Source: Sipunculus nudus (lineage: Eukaryota; Annelida; Sipuncula; Golfingiida; Sipunculidae). Taken from it: a DNA stretch of 64,000 bases. The position numbers were made by a program, and so were the translations under genes. Every line of letters begins with the position of its first letter. Positions within the stretch are counted from its first letter, which is position 1. Below are positions 35,560 to 46,920 of the stretch, one piece after another. The stretch spans positions 35,001 to 99,000 of the forward strand of contig CM049309.1 in the NCBI GenBank assembly GCA_026874595.1, in the 5' to 3' direction. The notes under the pieces were generated by a model. The model was not told the origin of the DNA. It searched no databases and worked only from the letters and a program-made list of their open reading frames with translations.

Positions 35560-35975
35560 TATTCAACTTAAATATTCAACATAACATTCAGATTCAACTT
35601 AAGTAATCAACGTAGCCTAAGTTGATCAACTTAGGATTCAACATAAGCTTAAGTTTATCAACTTAACCTAAGTTAATCAACTTAAGATTCAACATAAGCT
35701 TTAGTTGACAAACTTAAGATTCAACATAACCTTAAGTTTATCAACTTAACCTAAGTTGATAAACATAAGATTCAACATAAGCTTAAGTTGACATTCAACA
35801 TATTAAGTTGATAAACATAACATTCAACATAAGCTTAAGTTGACATTCGACATAAGAAGTTGACAAAATTAAGATTTCAACATAAGCTTAAGTTGATCAA
35901 CATAGCCAAAGTTGACAAATTTAAGATTTCAACATAAGGTCAAGTTGACATTTAGATTCAACTCAAGGAGAACTC
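35560..35975. repeat. AAGCTTAAGTTGATCAACTT palindromic repeat block
   Basis: Imperfect units combine AACATAAGCTTAAGTTGA with TCAACTTAAG. The core AAGTTGATCAACTT is self-complementary. The same family forms the body of the telomere-tailed cassettes and the block at 36720-36900. Confidence 0.8.
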
Positions 35976-36189
35976 ATTTTTTCTTGACCCGATGGAGTCT
36001 GACTGACCAACCGGACTCCAAAGGTCATTGCTCAGGTCTGAAATGGTAATTTTATTGATTATGGTCCTAAACTTAATGTTATGGTCCTAAACATAAGTTG
36101 ACTAGGGTTACATACATACATACAAACATACATATTTAAAAGTGTCCACTGTATTCTGATTAGGATTAAGATTATGAACATAACAATGT

Positions 36190-36660
36190 AAGTTAGGGCA
36201 AGTACAAGTTCAGTTTTTTTTCAACATATTATATATGCGCTTTTATTTTTCTCCTACTTGTAAGGAAAGAGCACACTATTTAGACCCTTCGTAAGCTTGA
36301 AAAACTCCCATTTTCTTGACACAAACAGTTTTTCAACTTTAAGTTTCCGACCATAACATTCTAAGTTTAAGACCATATCCGACCATTACATTCAAAGTTT
36401 AAGACCATATCACATGAAAAGATACCGAAAAGTGGCAAGTACATGTTCAGTTTTTTCGGCATATTAAATATGCGCTTTTATTTTTCTCTTACTCAGAAGG
36501 AAAGGGCCCACTATTTTGACAACTTGTAAGTTTGAAAAACTGTCTTTTTCTTGACATTTAACTGTTTTTCAAATTTAAGTTTCCGACCATAACATTCTAA
36601 GTTTAAGACCGTAACATATGTAAAGATACCAAAAATTGGCAAGTACACGCTAAGCTCCGA
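36190..36660. repeat. 236-bp tandem pair with a partial third unit
   Basis: AAGTACAAGTTCAGTTTTTT at about 36199 recurs at about 36437 (AAGTACATGTTCAGTTTTTT). Each unit contains ATATGCGCTTTTATTTTTCT and ends in TTTCCGACCATAACATTCTA, a TTTAGGACCATAAC relative. Confidence 0.8.
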
Positions 36661-36719
36661 GGTGGCGCTACCTCCTAGAGTCCACTAAGCCAACATGGAC
36701 ACGAAAAAACAAGTGTTTG

Positions 36720-36900
36720 GAGTCAACATAAGCTTAAGTTGATAAACTTAAGGACACCTTAAGTTGAAATGAAAGGACCAATACAAGATTAAGTTGAACG
36801 TAATTTTCAACTTAAGATTTTTCTCTGTAAAGTTGAAAAATACACAAATTAAGTTGTATTTAGGACTGATAATACACGTTTTCAACTTATGTTAAGTCTA
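36720..36900. repeat. AAGCTTAAGTTG repeats leading into telomere-like DNA
   Basis: The same family as 35560-35975. It runs directly into the CCCTAA tract, so this block, like the cassettes at 22-30 kb, pairs AAGCTTAAGTT repeats with telomere-like DNA. Confidence 0.7.
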
Positions 36901-37233
36901 AGACCCTAGCCCTAACCTAAACCCTAACCCTAAACCCTAACCTAAAACCCTAACCCTAACCCTAACCCTAACCCGAACCCTAACCTAACCCTAACCTAAA
37001 CCTAACCCTAACCCTAACCCTAACCCTAACCCTAACCCTAACCTAACCCTAACCTAACCCTAACCTAACCCTAACCTAACCCTAATCTAACCCTAACCCT
37101 AACCCTAACCCTAACCCTAACCCTAACCCTAACCTAACCCTAACCCTAACCCTAACCCTAACCCTAACCTAACCCTAACCCTAACCCTAACCCTAACCCT
37201 AACCTAACCCTAACCCTAACCCTAACCCTAACC
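36901..37233. repeat. Interstitial telomere-like (CCCTAA)n tract
   Basis: About 330 bp of CCCTAA with frequent CCTAA and CCCTAAA variants. The C-rich strand is on plus. Variant units and continuing chromosome on both sides indicate an interstitial or subtelomeric tract. Confidence 0.95.
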
Positions 37234-37858
37234 TCTAGGGTAGGTTACTTAGTTGGTAAGCAGGTCCTCTAGGGTAGGGTACTTAGTCGGCAGGCAGTAC
37301 CCTACCCTAAAGGACCTGCCTACCGACTAAGTGCCCTACCCTGGAGGACCTGCCTACCGACTAAGTACCTTAGCCTAAAGGGACCTGCCTTCAACTAAGT
37401 AACCTACCCTAAAGGGACCTACCTACGGACTAACTACCCTAGCCTAAAGGGACCTGCCTTACAACTAAGTTCCCTAACCTAAAGGGACCTGCCTGAACAA
37501 TAAGTACACTACACTAAAGGGACCTGCCTACCGACTAAGAACCCTACCCTAAAGGGGCCTGCCTACCAACTAAGTACCCTAACCTAAAGGGACTTGCCTA
37601 CCCACTAAGTGCCCTACCCTAAAAGGACCTGCCTACCGACTTATTACCCTAGCCTAAAGGACCTGCCTACCGACTAATTACCCTACCCTAAAGGACCTGC
37701 CTACCAACTAAGTACCCTTACCTAAAGGGACCTGCCTACCGACTGAGTACCCTAACCTAAAGGGACCTGCCTACCGACTAAGTACCCTACCCCAAAGGGA
37801 CCTGCCTATCGACTAAGTACCCTACCCTAGAGGACCTGCCTAACGACTAATTTCTCTT
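37234..37858. repeat. 35-bp CCCTA-containing minisatellite, block 1
   Basis: About 18 units of GACTAAGTACCCTACCCTAA plus AGGGACCTGCCTACC. The first ~60 bp are in the opposite orientation (CTAGGGTAGGGTACTTAG), and the switch point forms a 12-bp perfect inverted repeat: AGGGTAGGGTAC at 37271-37282 and GTACCCTACCCT at 37297-37308. Confidence 0.93.
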
Positions 37859-38188
37859 TACTAATGACCTCCCTGACTGCTTACCTTTTATGGAGTGGGG
37901 TACTGTCCACTGATGCAGGTTGTGTCAGGATCTCTTGTGTCGGTAATTGCCAACTGTCCATAAATCCAGAACGATTGTTGATAGGAACTCCAGTCTTGTT
38001 TTTTTTCTGAAAAATGGGTAAGCAAATATATTAGAAACTCCAATTGGTTTGACAATCATCCTCAGAGGGCCCCACATATACTAAACTATAAATATATTTA
38101 TTTATATATATGGTCAAAATGTAAACCTTTTATGATTTTTATCGATATTAACCACCCCAGTAAATTGATGATAAAAACTCCATAATAA
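37859..38188. repeat. Segmental duplication, copy 1 left part
   Basis: From TACTAATGACCTCCCTGACT to TAAATTGATG and AACTCCATAATAA this matches 59698-59926 with few changes, except for about 80 bp missing from copy 2 near 38040-38120. The match resumes at 41531 after the inserted element. Confidence 0.85.
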
Positions 38189-41100
38189 CAAGTGACCCAG
38201 GGGTCATGACGCTCAGCTGACCAGGAAGACATTGACAAAAGTAATTTTATCATCTGAATGTCAAATTTGAATGAAATACTTTTTCCAAACTTGACCTTTT
38301 GTATAAAATCATCCAATATTCATTGGGGTACTATGGAGCTCTGTAGCATGAAGGATATGGGTAACAGACACCTATTTTCAAGGTTTACAAGATGACTTTT
38401 CAGGGGTCTCCCAGCATGTCAAAAAATAAAATTCTAGGTCCAGTTATTATGATTTGTGCCCTGTTAACAAATCCAAATGTTTATTTTGGGGGGTATTTCA
38501 AAGCCGCATAGGATGAAGGATATGGGTAACAGAGATGTAATTTCAGGTGCACAAGGAGACTTTTCAGGGGCCTCCCAGCATATCAAGAAAGGAGATTCTA
38601 GGTCAAGTCATTATAATTTGTGCTCTGTTAACAGATGACCAAATCTTTATTCTGGTGGGTACTTCAGAGCCCCATAGCTCACAGAATATGGGTAACAGGG
38701 ACCTTATTTCGGGTTTCCATGTAGACCTTTTATGGGCTTCCCTGGAGGTGAGGACAGAAGATTCTAGGTCCAGTCATTATGATTTGTGCCCTGTTAATAT
38801 ATGACCAAATCTTTATTCTGGGGGGTACTTCAGAGCCCCATAGCTCACAGAATATGGGTAACAGGGATCTTCCTGCGGGTTTCCATGTAGACCTTTTATG
38901 GGCTTCCCTGGAGGTGAGGACAGAAGATTCTAGGTCCAGTCATTATGATTTTTGCCCTGTTTACAGATGACCAAATGTTTAAAGATCACAAAAATAGAGA
39001 AAAAAAATCGTAAAAAATAAAAAAATATAGGTGGCACCACCAATCTCCAGAAATTGATGAAACACTCCATGATCAATATCCATGCAAAGAGTCATGGTGA
39101 TTAATGCTTTAGTTGTTCAGATACTTGAGCTTTTGTATTAAATTTTGCATTATTCTTGGGGGTACTTCAGAACCCCATAGCTTAAAGAATATAGGTCTCA
39201 GTAACCTAATTTCAGGTTTACAAGGAGAATTTCCATAGACCTCACAGGATTTCAAGTAAGAAGATTCCCGGTCTAGCGGTTATGATTTGTGCCCTATTAA
39301 CAGACAGACGCCTGGATGGCCGGCCGGACGACGGACAAAAGGTGATCCCTACAGCTCAGATGACTTTCAGTCAGCTGAGCTAAAAATTGAAAAAATACAG
39401 GTGGCGCCACCAGAATGCAGAAACTGATGAAACATTTCATGATCAATATCCATGCAAAGAATCATGGTGATCAATATAATAATTGTTCAGATACTTGAGC
39501 TTTTGTATCAAATTTTCCATTATTCTGGGGGGTACTTCGGAGCCCCATAGCTCAGAGGTTATGAGTAACAGAGACCTAATTTCAAGTTTTTAAGGAATTT
39601 TTTCATGGGCCTCTCAGCATGTCAAGAATGAAGATTCTAGGTCCAGTTGTTACGATTTGTGCCATGTTAAAAGATGACCGCATCTTATGAGGTCTCAAAA
39701 ATAGAGAAAAAAATTCGTAAAAATAAAAAAAATACAGGTGGCCCCACCATACTGCAGAAACTGATGACACATTCCATGATCAATATCCATGCAAAGAATC
39801 ATGGTGATCACTGCAATAGTTGTTTAGATACTTGAGCTTTTGTATCAAATTGTCCATTATTCTGAGGGATACTTCAGATGACTTACAGTCAGCTGAGCTA
39901 AAAACACTTAATGGTCAATATCCATGCAAAGAATCATGATGATCTCCGTATTAGTTGTTCAGATACTTCAGCTTTTGTATCAAATTGTCCATTATTCTGA
40001 GGGATACTTCAGAGTCCTATAGCTTCAAGGATATGGGTAACAGAGACCTAATTTCAAGTTTCCACAGGCACTCTTCATGGGCCTCCTTGCATGACAAGAA
40101 TGAAGTTTCTAGGTCCAGTTGTTGCAATTTGTACCCTCTTGATAGATATCATAGGTGGCGCCACCAGTCTGCAGGAACTGATGGAACATCTCATAATCAA
40201 TATGTATGCCAAAAATCATGACCATCAGTGATGTAGTTATTGAGATATTGAAGTTTTTGCATGAAATTTTTGACTACTCTTGGGGGGGGTACTTTGGGGC
40301 CCCATAGCTCGAAGGATATGGTTAACAGAGACCTAATTTCTGGTTTCCAAGGATATTTTTCATGGATCTCTCAGTGTCTCAAGAATGAAGATTCTAGGTC
40401 CAGTCGTTAGGATTTGTGCCATGCTAACAGATGACAGCATCCTTAAAGGTCTCAAAAATAGAGGAAAAAATCGTAAAAAATCGAACAATAAAGGTGGCAC
40501 TACCAGTCTGCAGGAGGTGATGACATGATCAATAGTTATGCCACAAATCATGACCATCAGTCAAGTAGTTAATGAGATATTGAAGTTTTTGTATGAAATT
40601 TTTTACTTTTCTTGGGGGTACTTTGGGGCTCCATAGCTCGAAGAATATGGGTAACAGAGACCTAATTTCTTGTTTCCATGGAGACTTTTCATAGGTCTCT
40701 CAGTGTGTCAAGAATGAAGATTCTAGGTCCAGTCTTTACGATTTGTGCCTTGTTAACAGATGTTTACATTTTGAAAGGTCTCAAAAATAGAGAAAAAAAT
40801 ACGTAAAAAATTGAACGATACAGGTGGCGCCACCAATCTGCAGGAAGTGATGGAACATCTCATGATCAATATGTATGACAAAAATCATGACCATCAGTCA
40901 AGTATTTAATGAGATATTGAAGTTTTTGTTTGAAATTTTTTACTTTTCTGGGGGGTAGTTTGGGGCCCCATAGCTGGAAGGATATGGGTAACAGAGACCT
41001 AATTTCTGGTTTCCATGGAGACTTTTCATAGGTCTCTCAGTGTGTCGAGAATGAAGATTCTAAGTCCAGTCATTACGATTTGTGCCTTGTTAACAGATGT

Positions 41101-41530
41101 TCATATTTTTTAAGGTCTCAAAAATAGAGAAAAAAATTCGTAAAAAATCGAAAAATACAGGTGGCGCCACCAGTCTTCAGGAACCGATGGAACCTCTCAT
41201 GATCAATATGTATGCCAAAAATCATGACCATCAGTCAAGTAGTTAATGAGATATTGAAGTTTTTGTATGAAATTTTGGACTTTTCTGGGGGGTACTTTGG
41301 GGCTCTATAGCTCGAAGGATATGGGTAACAGAGACCTAATTTCTGGTTTCCAAGGAGATTTTTCATGGACCTCCCAGGATGTCAAGTAAGAAGATTCCAG
41401 TTCTAGCGGTTACGATTTGTGCCTGGTTAACGGACAGACAGACGGACAGACGGACAGACAGACAGACAGACAGACGGACGACGGACAAAGAGTGATCGCG
41501 AAGCTCAGATGACTTCCAGTCAGCTGAGCT
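38189..41530 (+). mobile_element. Helentron/HINE-like element with 335-bp tandem core
   Basis: The 5' part has a TGACCC/GGGTCA palindrome and GCTCAGCTGAC (38211-38221). The latter is the exact reverse complement of GTCAGCTGAGC at the 3' end (41519-41529). The 3' end is a 12-bp hairpin with one mismatch and a 5-nt loop (41502-41530) followed by CTAAAAA. Copy 2 of the surrounding duplication lacks the whole block (empty-site junction at about 59926), which supports a unit insertion between A residues. The core holds about nine ~335-bp units with AGGTGGCGCCACCAGTCTGC, GGGGTACTTTGGGGC and GAAGATTCTAGGTCCAG. Similar 3' hairpins at 39353-39381 and 39880-39899 suggest fused copies. It has no coding capacity. 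Confidence 0.75.
41439..41487. repeat. CAGA/CGGA microsatellite near the element's 3' end
   Basis: GACAGACAGACGGACAGACG-type repeats lie just before the terminal hairpin. A similar GGACGGACGACGGAC stretch precedes the ends at 39353, 55013 and 50806. Confidence 0.85.
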
Positions 41531-41830
41531 AAAAATGTGTGTATTTCTAACGATCTTTTTTTTACAGATGAAAAAGTATAAACATTTACACAGGTATTAG
41601 TAATTTTAGTGAACAATTTCCAAACAACACGCGTATGGTTGCAAATGGTAATAAATCACAAAAAAATTTAAGTAGAAAATGTTTTACACTGGAAACCATT
41701 GCATATGGTAGTAAATAAAAAAAAATAGGAGTAGCAAATGATCAACATTTGCATATGGTTACATATGGTATTTAATTACTAAAGATTTTGTGCTAAATCA
41801 CCATAGGCATAACTAGCAAACATGTAAATT
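41531..41830. repeat. Segmental duplication, copy 1 right part
   Basis: TGTGTGTATTTCTAACGATC to about 41720 matches 59929-60115. Beyond that, internal TGCATATGGTTACATATGGT and AAATCACTAAAGAT repeats continue to about 42050. Confidence 0.8.
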
Positions 41831-42354
41831 CACCAGTAAAATTGATACAAAAAAAGTTTTCTGTAACTAAAATATCAGTATTTATAATGATCTTTATTAC
41901 AAAAGAAAATGTATAAACTGGTATTTTCATCAGAATTTTTAGTTTCATCTAACATATTCCACAGAAAATTTTCACATGGTTGCAAATGATATTAAATCAC
42001 TAAAGATATGTACTAAATCACCAAAGACATGAGTCGCAAATGGTCATTACAGTTCATCTAGACTCTACCAAACCCTTCAAAATCTTTGTCGTCTGACTGC
42101 AGGAATATTTGCATCCTCTGTCCTCATCATGTCTTCGTACTTGAAAAAAGTTCATCCTCATCGTCATCATCAGAGCAACAGTGCTTGAATGATTAGATTT
42201 TTACGTTGCTATCAAGTTCGTGTGTCCCATGTGTCCTTGACCTGTTTCTGATTGCGAAAATGTTTCCGACAGAAAATCTCTGATCGTGGACTGGCTGCCG
42301 TATAGTACTTTGGGTGGGTATGTTATTTGACTGGGATGGCACCAATGTCCCTTC
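41831..42354. other. AT-rich spacer, weak coding-like minus-strand patches
   Basis: The minus strand holds an acidic patch (CSDDDDEDELF) near 42130-42175, and SDDKDFEGFGRV before a stop near 42072-42110, the latter after a CCTGCAG acceptor. The phases of the two do not join, so they are reported only as hints. Confidence 0.25.
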
Positions 42355-43020
42355 GAATTTGAGAAAGATCAAGCATGTTCTTGTTGAGGTATCTGGTGTG
42401 AAATAAACTCACCGATTTAGCTCTGGCAGCCATATTGCAGTTCCACCAGGTGGGTAATTCGATAGGTCTGAAGCCTTCATAGGTTCCAATCATACTGTGA
42501 ATATGATGAAAATCAAGCATCTTCTTATTGAAATATAGCACACAACAACAAAAATCACAGATTGTGCTCTGGCAGTTATAAAGCGATTCCGACAAGTCTG
42601 TAATTCCACAGGTCTGGAGCCATGTTAGGTACTAACCATACCTGTGAATATGAGAAAGATCAAGCAAGTTCTTATAAAGATATTTTATGCCAAATAAAAC
42701 CGGAATAACTAGAGGGGATGTCATTCGATATGTCTGGAGCCCTTATAGGTACCAAACATCCCTGTGGATATGAGAAAGATCAAGCATGTTCTTTTTAAGA
42801 TATCGAAGGTGTAAGAAAATCACCAGTTGTCCACTGGTGGCCAAATTGGAATATATACAGTTCTAGCTGTAATTCGAAAGGTCAAGATTCCTCAGAGCTG
42901 CCAATCATCCCTGTGAATATTAGAATGATCAAGCTTGTTTTAGTAGAGATATCATGCATGAAGAAAATCATCCATTGTGCTCTGTGAGCAATATTGGAAT
43001 TCCAACCGGTCTGCAATTAA
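42355..43020. repeat. ~140-bp degenerate tandem repeat
   Basis: Five units are marked by GAGAAAGATCAAGCATGTTC at about 42361, 42497, 42642, 42770 and 42912. Each also has a GCTCTGGCAGCCA-like segment and AATTCGATAGGTCTG. Confidence 0.75.
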
Positions 43021-43272
43021 ATAGAGGAACTATGCAGGAAACAAGACCAAGTCAAATTTGTATTGAGGAAACTTTAGTAAATATACAATGAGAGTGAAAG
43101 GAATAGGTATACCATACATTATCGTTTCAGTTGGAAGTGCTAAGTTTTTTTAATATCCATTGCCCAGGGCAGATCCAGCACACAACAGGTTGGAATGATG
43201 CACTGCCTGCACCAAAACAGTTGAGGTCTTACGCCACCAGGAACAGGTATTCAGTGACCTGGAAATAAAGAA

Positions 43273-43331
43273 AATGATGTAAGTATCGACTTGTGAGACA
43301 AATTATCTCACAAGTCAATACTAACATCATT
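43273..43331. other. Long hairpin, 26-bp arms
   Basis: The arms 43273-43298 and 43306-43331 pair over 26 bp with two mismatches around a 7-nt loop (CAAATTA). The arm core is CGACTTGTGAGA / TCTCACAAGTC. The size and shape would fit a small-RNA precursor or a short inverted-repeat element; nothing else supports either. Confidence 0.6.
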
Positions 43332-43369
43332 ATGTAAGCAGACAGGTTTCTTTCTACCTGTAGTCTGAC

Positions 43370-43466
43370 TACCCTATACTAACAAACTGCCTACAGACTT
43401 AAAACCCTATCTTAAAGGACATGCCTACTGACTAACTACCCTTTCGTAAAAGCCCTGAATACAGAC
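43370..43466. repeat. 35-bp minisatellite relics, left of transposon
   Basis: Diverged units (CCTGCCTACAGACT-like, CCCTATCTTAAAGGACATGC) that continue beyond the transposon at 45348-45432, so the transposon sits within this minisatellite. Confidence 0.7.
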
Positions 43467-43468
43467 TA

Positions 43469-45345
43469 CCGTATTCGACGTAATAAGCGCCCTGGGCGCG
43501 CTCAAAATTAAATTTTTCCAAATTTTTTATACCCTAATAAGCGCCCCCCCCCCAACATCTGCCAACTTCCAAAGTGCATTACGATCTTCCAATTCAACAC
43601 TGCGGCTTGTGTACACGTGTTTCACTTCAAAGCACATTCAGGGCAATTCAGAAAAAAACAATGATCATTTAACAATGGTTGTGTAATCCAAGTGATACCA
43701 ATTTGCAGACGATTTTATTTTGTGTTGCATGAGAGAATTGTCTGAATGACTACAGTTCGAGATTTCCTTTGCAGGTGAAGAGGAAAAATAAGGATGGTAA
43801 TAAATGAACGCTTTTATAAAAGTCAACGCCTAATAAGGTAGCAGAATATATAAAATGTTCATATAAAAATATGTAAAACAGTATTTATTTGAACGATGAA
43901 AAAAAAATTACGGGACATCGGTACCCCGATTATGTCAGTCACCTTGCGCAAATACCAAATACAAAATGCGGGGTTTTGGTTTTAAAATTGTTAGGAAATT
44001 TGTCATATTTATATCCCACGGAACAAGGTCCCTTTCTTGAACTTTGTTGACCCGTTATAATACATTCATTTCTCGACGTAGTCCAAAAATACAAGCTTGA
44101 CAAACATTGTCACCTGAGGAAAGGCCGCTTCATATTTATAATTTTAATGCGCTACTGGTTGTCTTGTAATTGAAGTGCCATGAGCGAGTCTCCGTGTATG
44201 TCAGTGTGCAAGCCAGCTGACAGCGTCCGCATTCACTGGACTCGTGAATATTTTACGCAGTAAATACGGCACCATATGAAAAATTCATCCTTGTTTTAAC
44301 ATGCATATTACGTGCTACTGGATGGCACTTGGTTAGGCAAGTTCCCAGCATCCCTTGCGCAAGCGCTGTATACACACAGATTAACCCAGGGCACTGGGAT
44401 CTTGAGTACACAGGTAAGCCCTGCATGCTGTCAGCGGCATCGACAAATATATCACTGTGTACATGTTTCTAAGTGCCTTGACAAGATATTTTTTGGCAAT
44501 AAACGCATTAAAACTTATATTTTATCAGGATTGGGAATTCCGTTTTGGTCTGTCAATTCCGCAATTCTGTCCGCGGTCGCGTAAATTCACTGGCTCTACT
44601 GTCAGAAGGGCTTTCATATATTGATTCAGTTGAAATCCCTGTGTCAATGTGTCAAGGGCAAACCTTTTCTTACCAATTATTTAGCTATGTGCGCATGGAA
44701 ATCTGATGTATAAACGATAAATTCAAACAAAAACAAAGCATTGTAATGTTCTTTATTGAGTGTATATTACCACCATACGGACATGATCACTGATATTCAC
44801 GGCGTCAAGTTCGGCCGACGTAATAATTCAAATTGCCGTAAATTTTCCTTGGCGGCCCTGAGGACGCTGAGAAACTTGTACCAGTGTATAAGACGGCCAC
44901 CCTTCTTTGCCATTATTTTAGGATATAATTTATCGTCCTGTACACGAGCAACTACGGTAAGTAATATATATTTCATTGCATAATACATCCACATACGTAC
45001 CTGAATTCAGGTCACCCGATCAGCATGGCCACCTGCAGGGTCTGCCTTCACGGACACCGTCATTCAGTGTTATCTATGATACACTTGACCACTGATTCTG
45101 TTATGTGTAACTAATATTATTATTATATTAGATGATAAAGCTTAACGGAGATTGAATAAAAACTGGTTGTAACTTTTAAGCTTGGCAGGGAGAAATGAAA
45201 GCATTACGTTGTCCTTTGTTATATTGGCTAGGGAGAAAAGTAAGGTTAGGGTTAGGATGACTCATCCTTTAGTTTCATAAAGTGATCTCCCAATTCCGGT
45301 GGGGGGCGCTTATTACGGGAGGGGCACTTATTACGTCGAATACGG
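43469..45345. mobile_element. 1.88-kb TIR DNA transposon, non-autonomous
   Basis: The terminal inverted repeats share CCGTATTCGACGTAATAAG (19 of 19), followed by one mismatch and GCCC (43469-43492 and 45322-45345). TA flanks both ends, which fits a TA target duplication. A second, inner inverted pair (AATAAGCGCCCCCCC near 43540; GGGGGGCGCTTATT near 45307) lies about 40-70 bp inside. No transposase-like frame was recognised; the longest internal frame (44312-44584) has no motif I know. Superfamily undetermined. Confidence 0.8.
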
Positions 45346-45347
45346 TA

Positions 45348-45432
45348 TATACCAATATGCTTAAATCTTGCCTACAGACTATACACCCTATGGTAGAGGA
45401 CCTGCCCACAGACTAACTGCCCTACCATTTTT
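45348..45432. repeat. 35-bp minisatellite relics, right of transposon
   Basis: Diverged units such as GGACCTGCCCACAGACTAAC, continuing those at 43370-43466. Confidence 0.65.
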
Positions 45433-45895
45433 ATTCTAATTTGGCGACCACTTGAAAATAATTTATTTTCTCAGAGATCGAAATAATGGAGGATATTTGA
45501 AAATAATCTTCCAGCTAAATATACGGTGGTCTAGATTTGGGGCATTCAGTTCGATAACCTTCCTTAGAGACGCTGAGCCGCTCTGACACTCGGGCGGTCA
45601 TACAGAACGAGTGTTAATATGGGTATTTATAAGTCTGTATTGTTGGCTTAACAGAATTCATACAAACGGGCTTCCAACCGTCACATGATAAACGATAAAT
45701 AATCAAACTGAGTTCAGTCACTTTACAAAATGATCACTACTTTGAGTGTAAGTATGATCACTTGTCATAAGACAGCAACTGGCGTAACTACCAGTTGTTT
45801 CAGGTTTACCCATCTGGTGGCAATATCAGCAGGCCAAAAAGAGACAAGCAGCTGCCATAAGTTGGAAGAAGACTGTATAAAACAAACTGACTATT
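45433..45895. other. Spacer, no feature seen
   Basis: No repeat or convincing gene; a 74-codon frame at 45730-45954 has no recognisable motif. Confidence 0.3.
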
Positions 45896-46920
45896 GTCAG
45901 TTAACATTTATTTGCATAATACTTAATAAATATCGGAAATTAAAGAAGCATTAAATATACATACAACCAGAAATGGTCCTAGCTCCTGTGCCCTCAATAG
46001 GACCCTGTTTTGTAAGCGTGGTCACCCATAAACAAACTAACCGTGGTAGAACTAGTCTAAGATGATTGTTCCAAAGGTGTCACCATTGATCCACATGCGT
46101 GCTTCACGTATTTTGTAAATATTATTGCTAAATATCCCACGTAAACTGCACACAGGGCACGAGTGTACCAGCAACGGTACACCAGTTTGCAAAGTCCCAG
46201 ACATCCATTTGGAACTTGAACACTTTATAATGTTTGAAAAATATTATTTCCATAATAAGTAATAAATATAGGAAATTAAAGGAGCATTAAAAATATAAAT
46301 GACCAGAAATGGTCCTAGCTCCCGTGCCCTCCATCGGACCCTGTTTTGTATGTGCGGTCCCCATAGAAAACTAACCGCAGTTGAAATAGCCTAACTAAGA
46401 TGATTGTTCCAACGGTGTCACCATTGTTCTACCATGCGTGCTTCACGTATCTCCTAAATATTATTGCTAAATATCCCACGTAAACTGTACACAGGGCACG
46501 AGTGTACCAAGAACGGTACACAAGTTTGCGAAGTCACAGACATCGTTTTGAAACTTGAAAGCTTTACAATGTCTAATAACTTTTATTTGCATAATATGTA
46601 ATATATATAGGAAATTAAAGCATTAAATATACATATGACCGGAAAAGGTCCTAGCTCCTGTGCCCTCAATCGCAACCTGTTTTGTATGGGCGGTCACCCA
46701 TCAGAAAACTAACCGCTGTCGAAATAGCCTAACTAAGATGATTGTTCCAATGGTGTAACCATTGTTCCACCCTGCCTGCTTCAAGTATCTTGTAAATAAT
46801 GTTGCTAAATATCCAACACAAACTGCACACGGGGCACAAATGTACCAAGAACAGTACACCAGTTTCCTAAGTCAAAGACATCCGTTTGGAACTTGAACGC
46901 TTTATAATGTTTATATATTT
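45896..46920. repeat. ~336-bp tandem array, three units
   Basis: GAAATGGTCCTAGCTCC and its variants recur at about 45971, 46306 and 46645. Units share ACCCTGTTTTGTA, AAGATGATTGTTCCAA, TATTGCTAAATATCCCACG and GGGCACGAGTGTACCA. Confidence 0.88.

Noticed and set aside
36901-37233. True chromosome end
   Set aside because: The tract is short, full of variant units and followed by 27 kb of other sequence, so it is interstitial.
38547-38970. Short plus-strand frames in the 335-bp units
   Set aside because: They recur with the repeat unit and are broken by substitutions in most copies.
42060-42200. Acidic minus-strand C-terminus (SDDKDFEGFGRV stop)
   Set aside because: The two acidic patches do not join in a consistent phase; kept only as a hint.
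43140-43262. Minus-strand exon after a strong acceptor (TCTTTATTTCCAG)
   Set aside because: Only one frame is open, the peptide is unrecognisable, and no donor or neighbouring exon fits.
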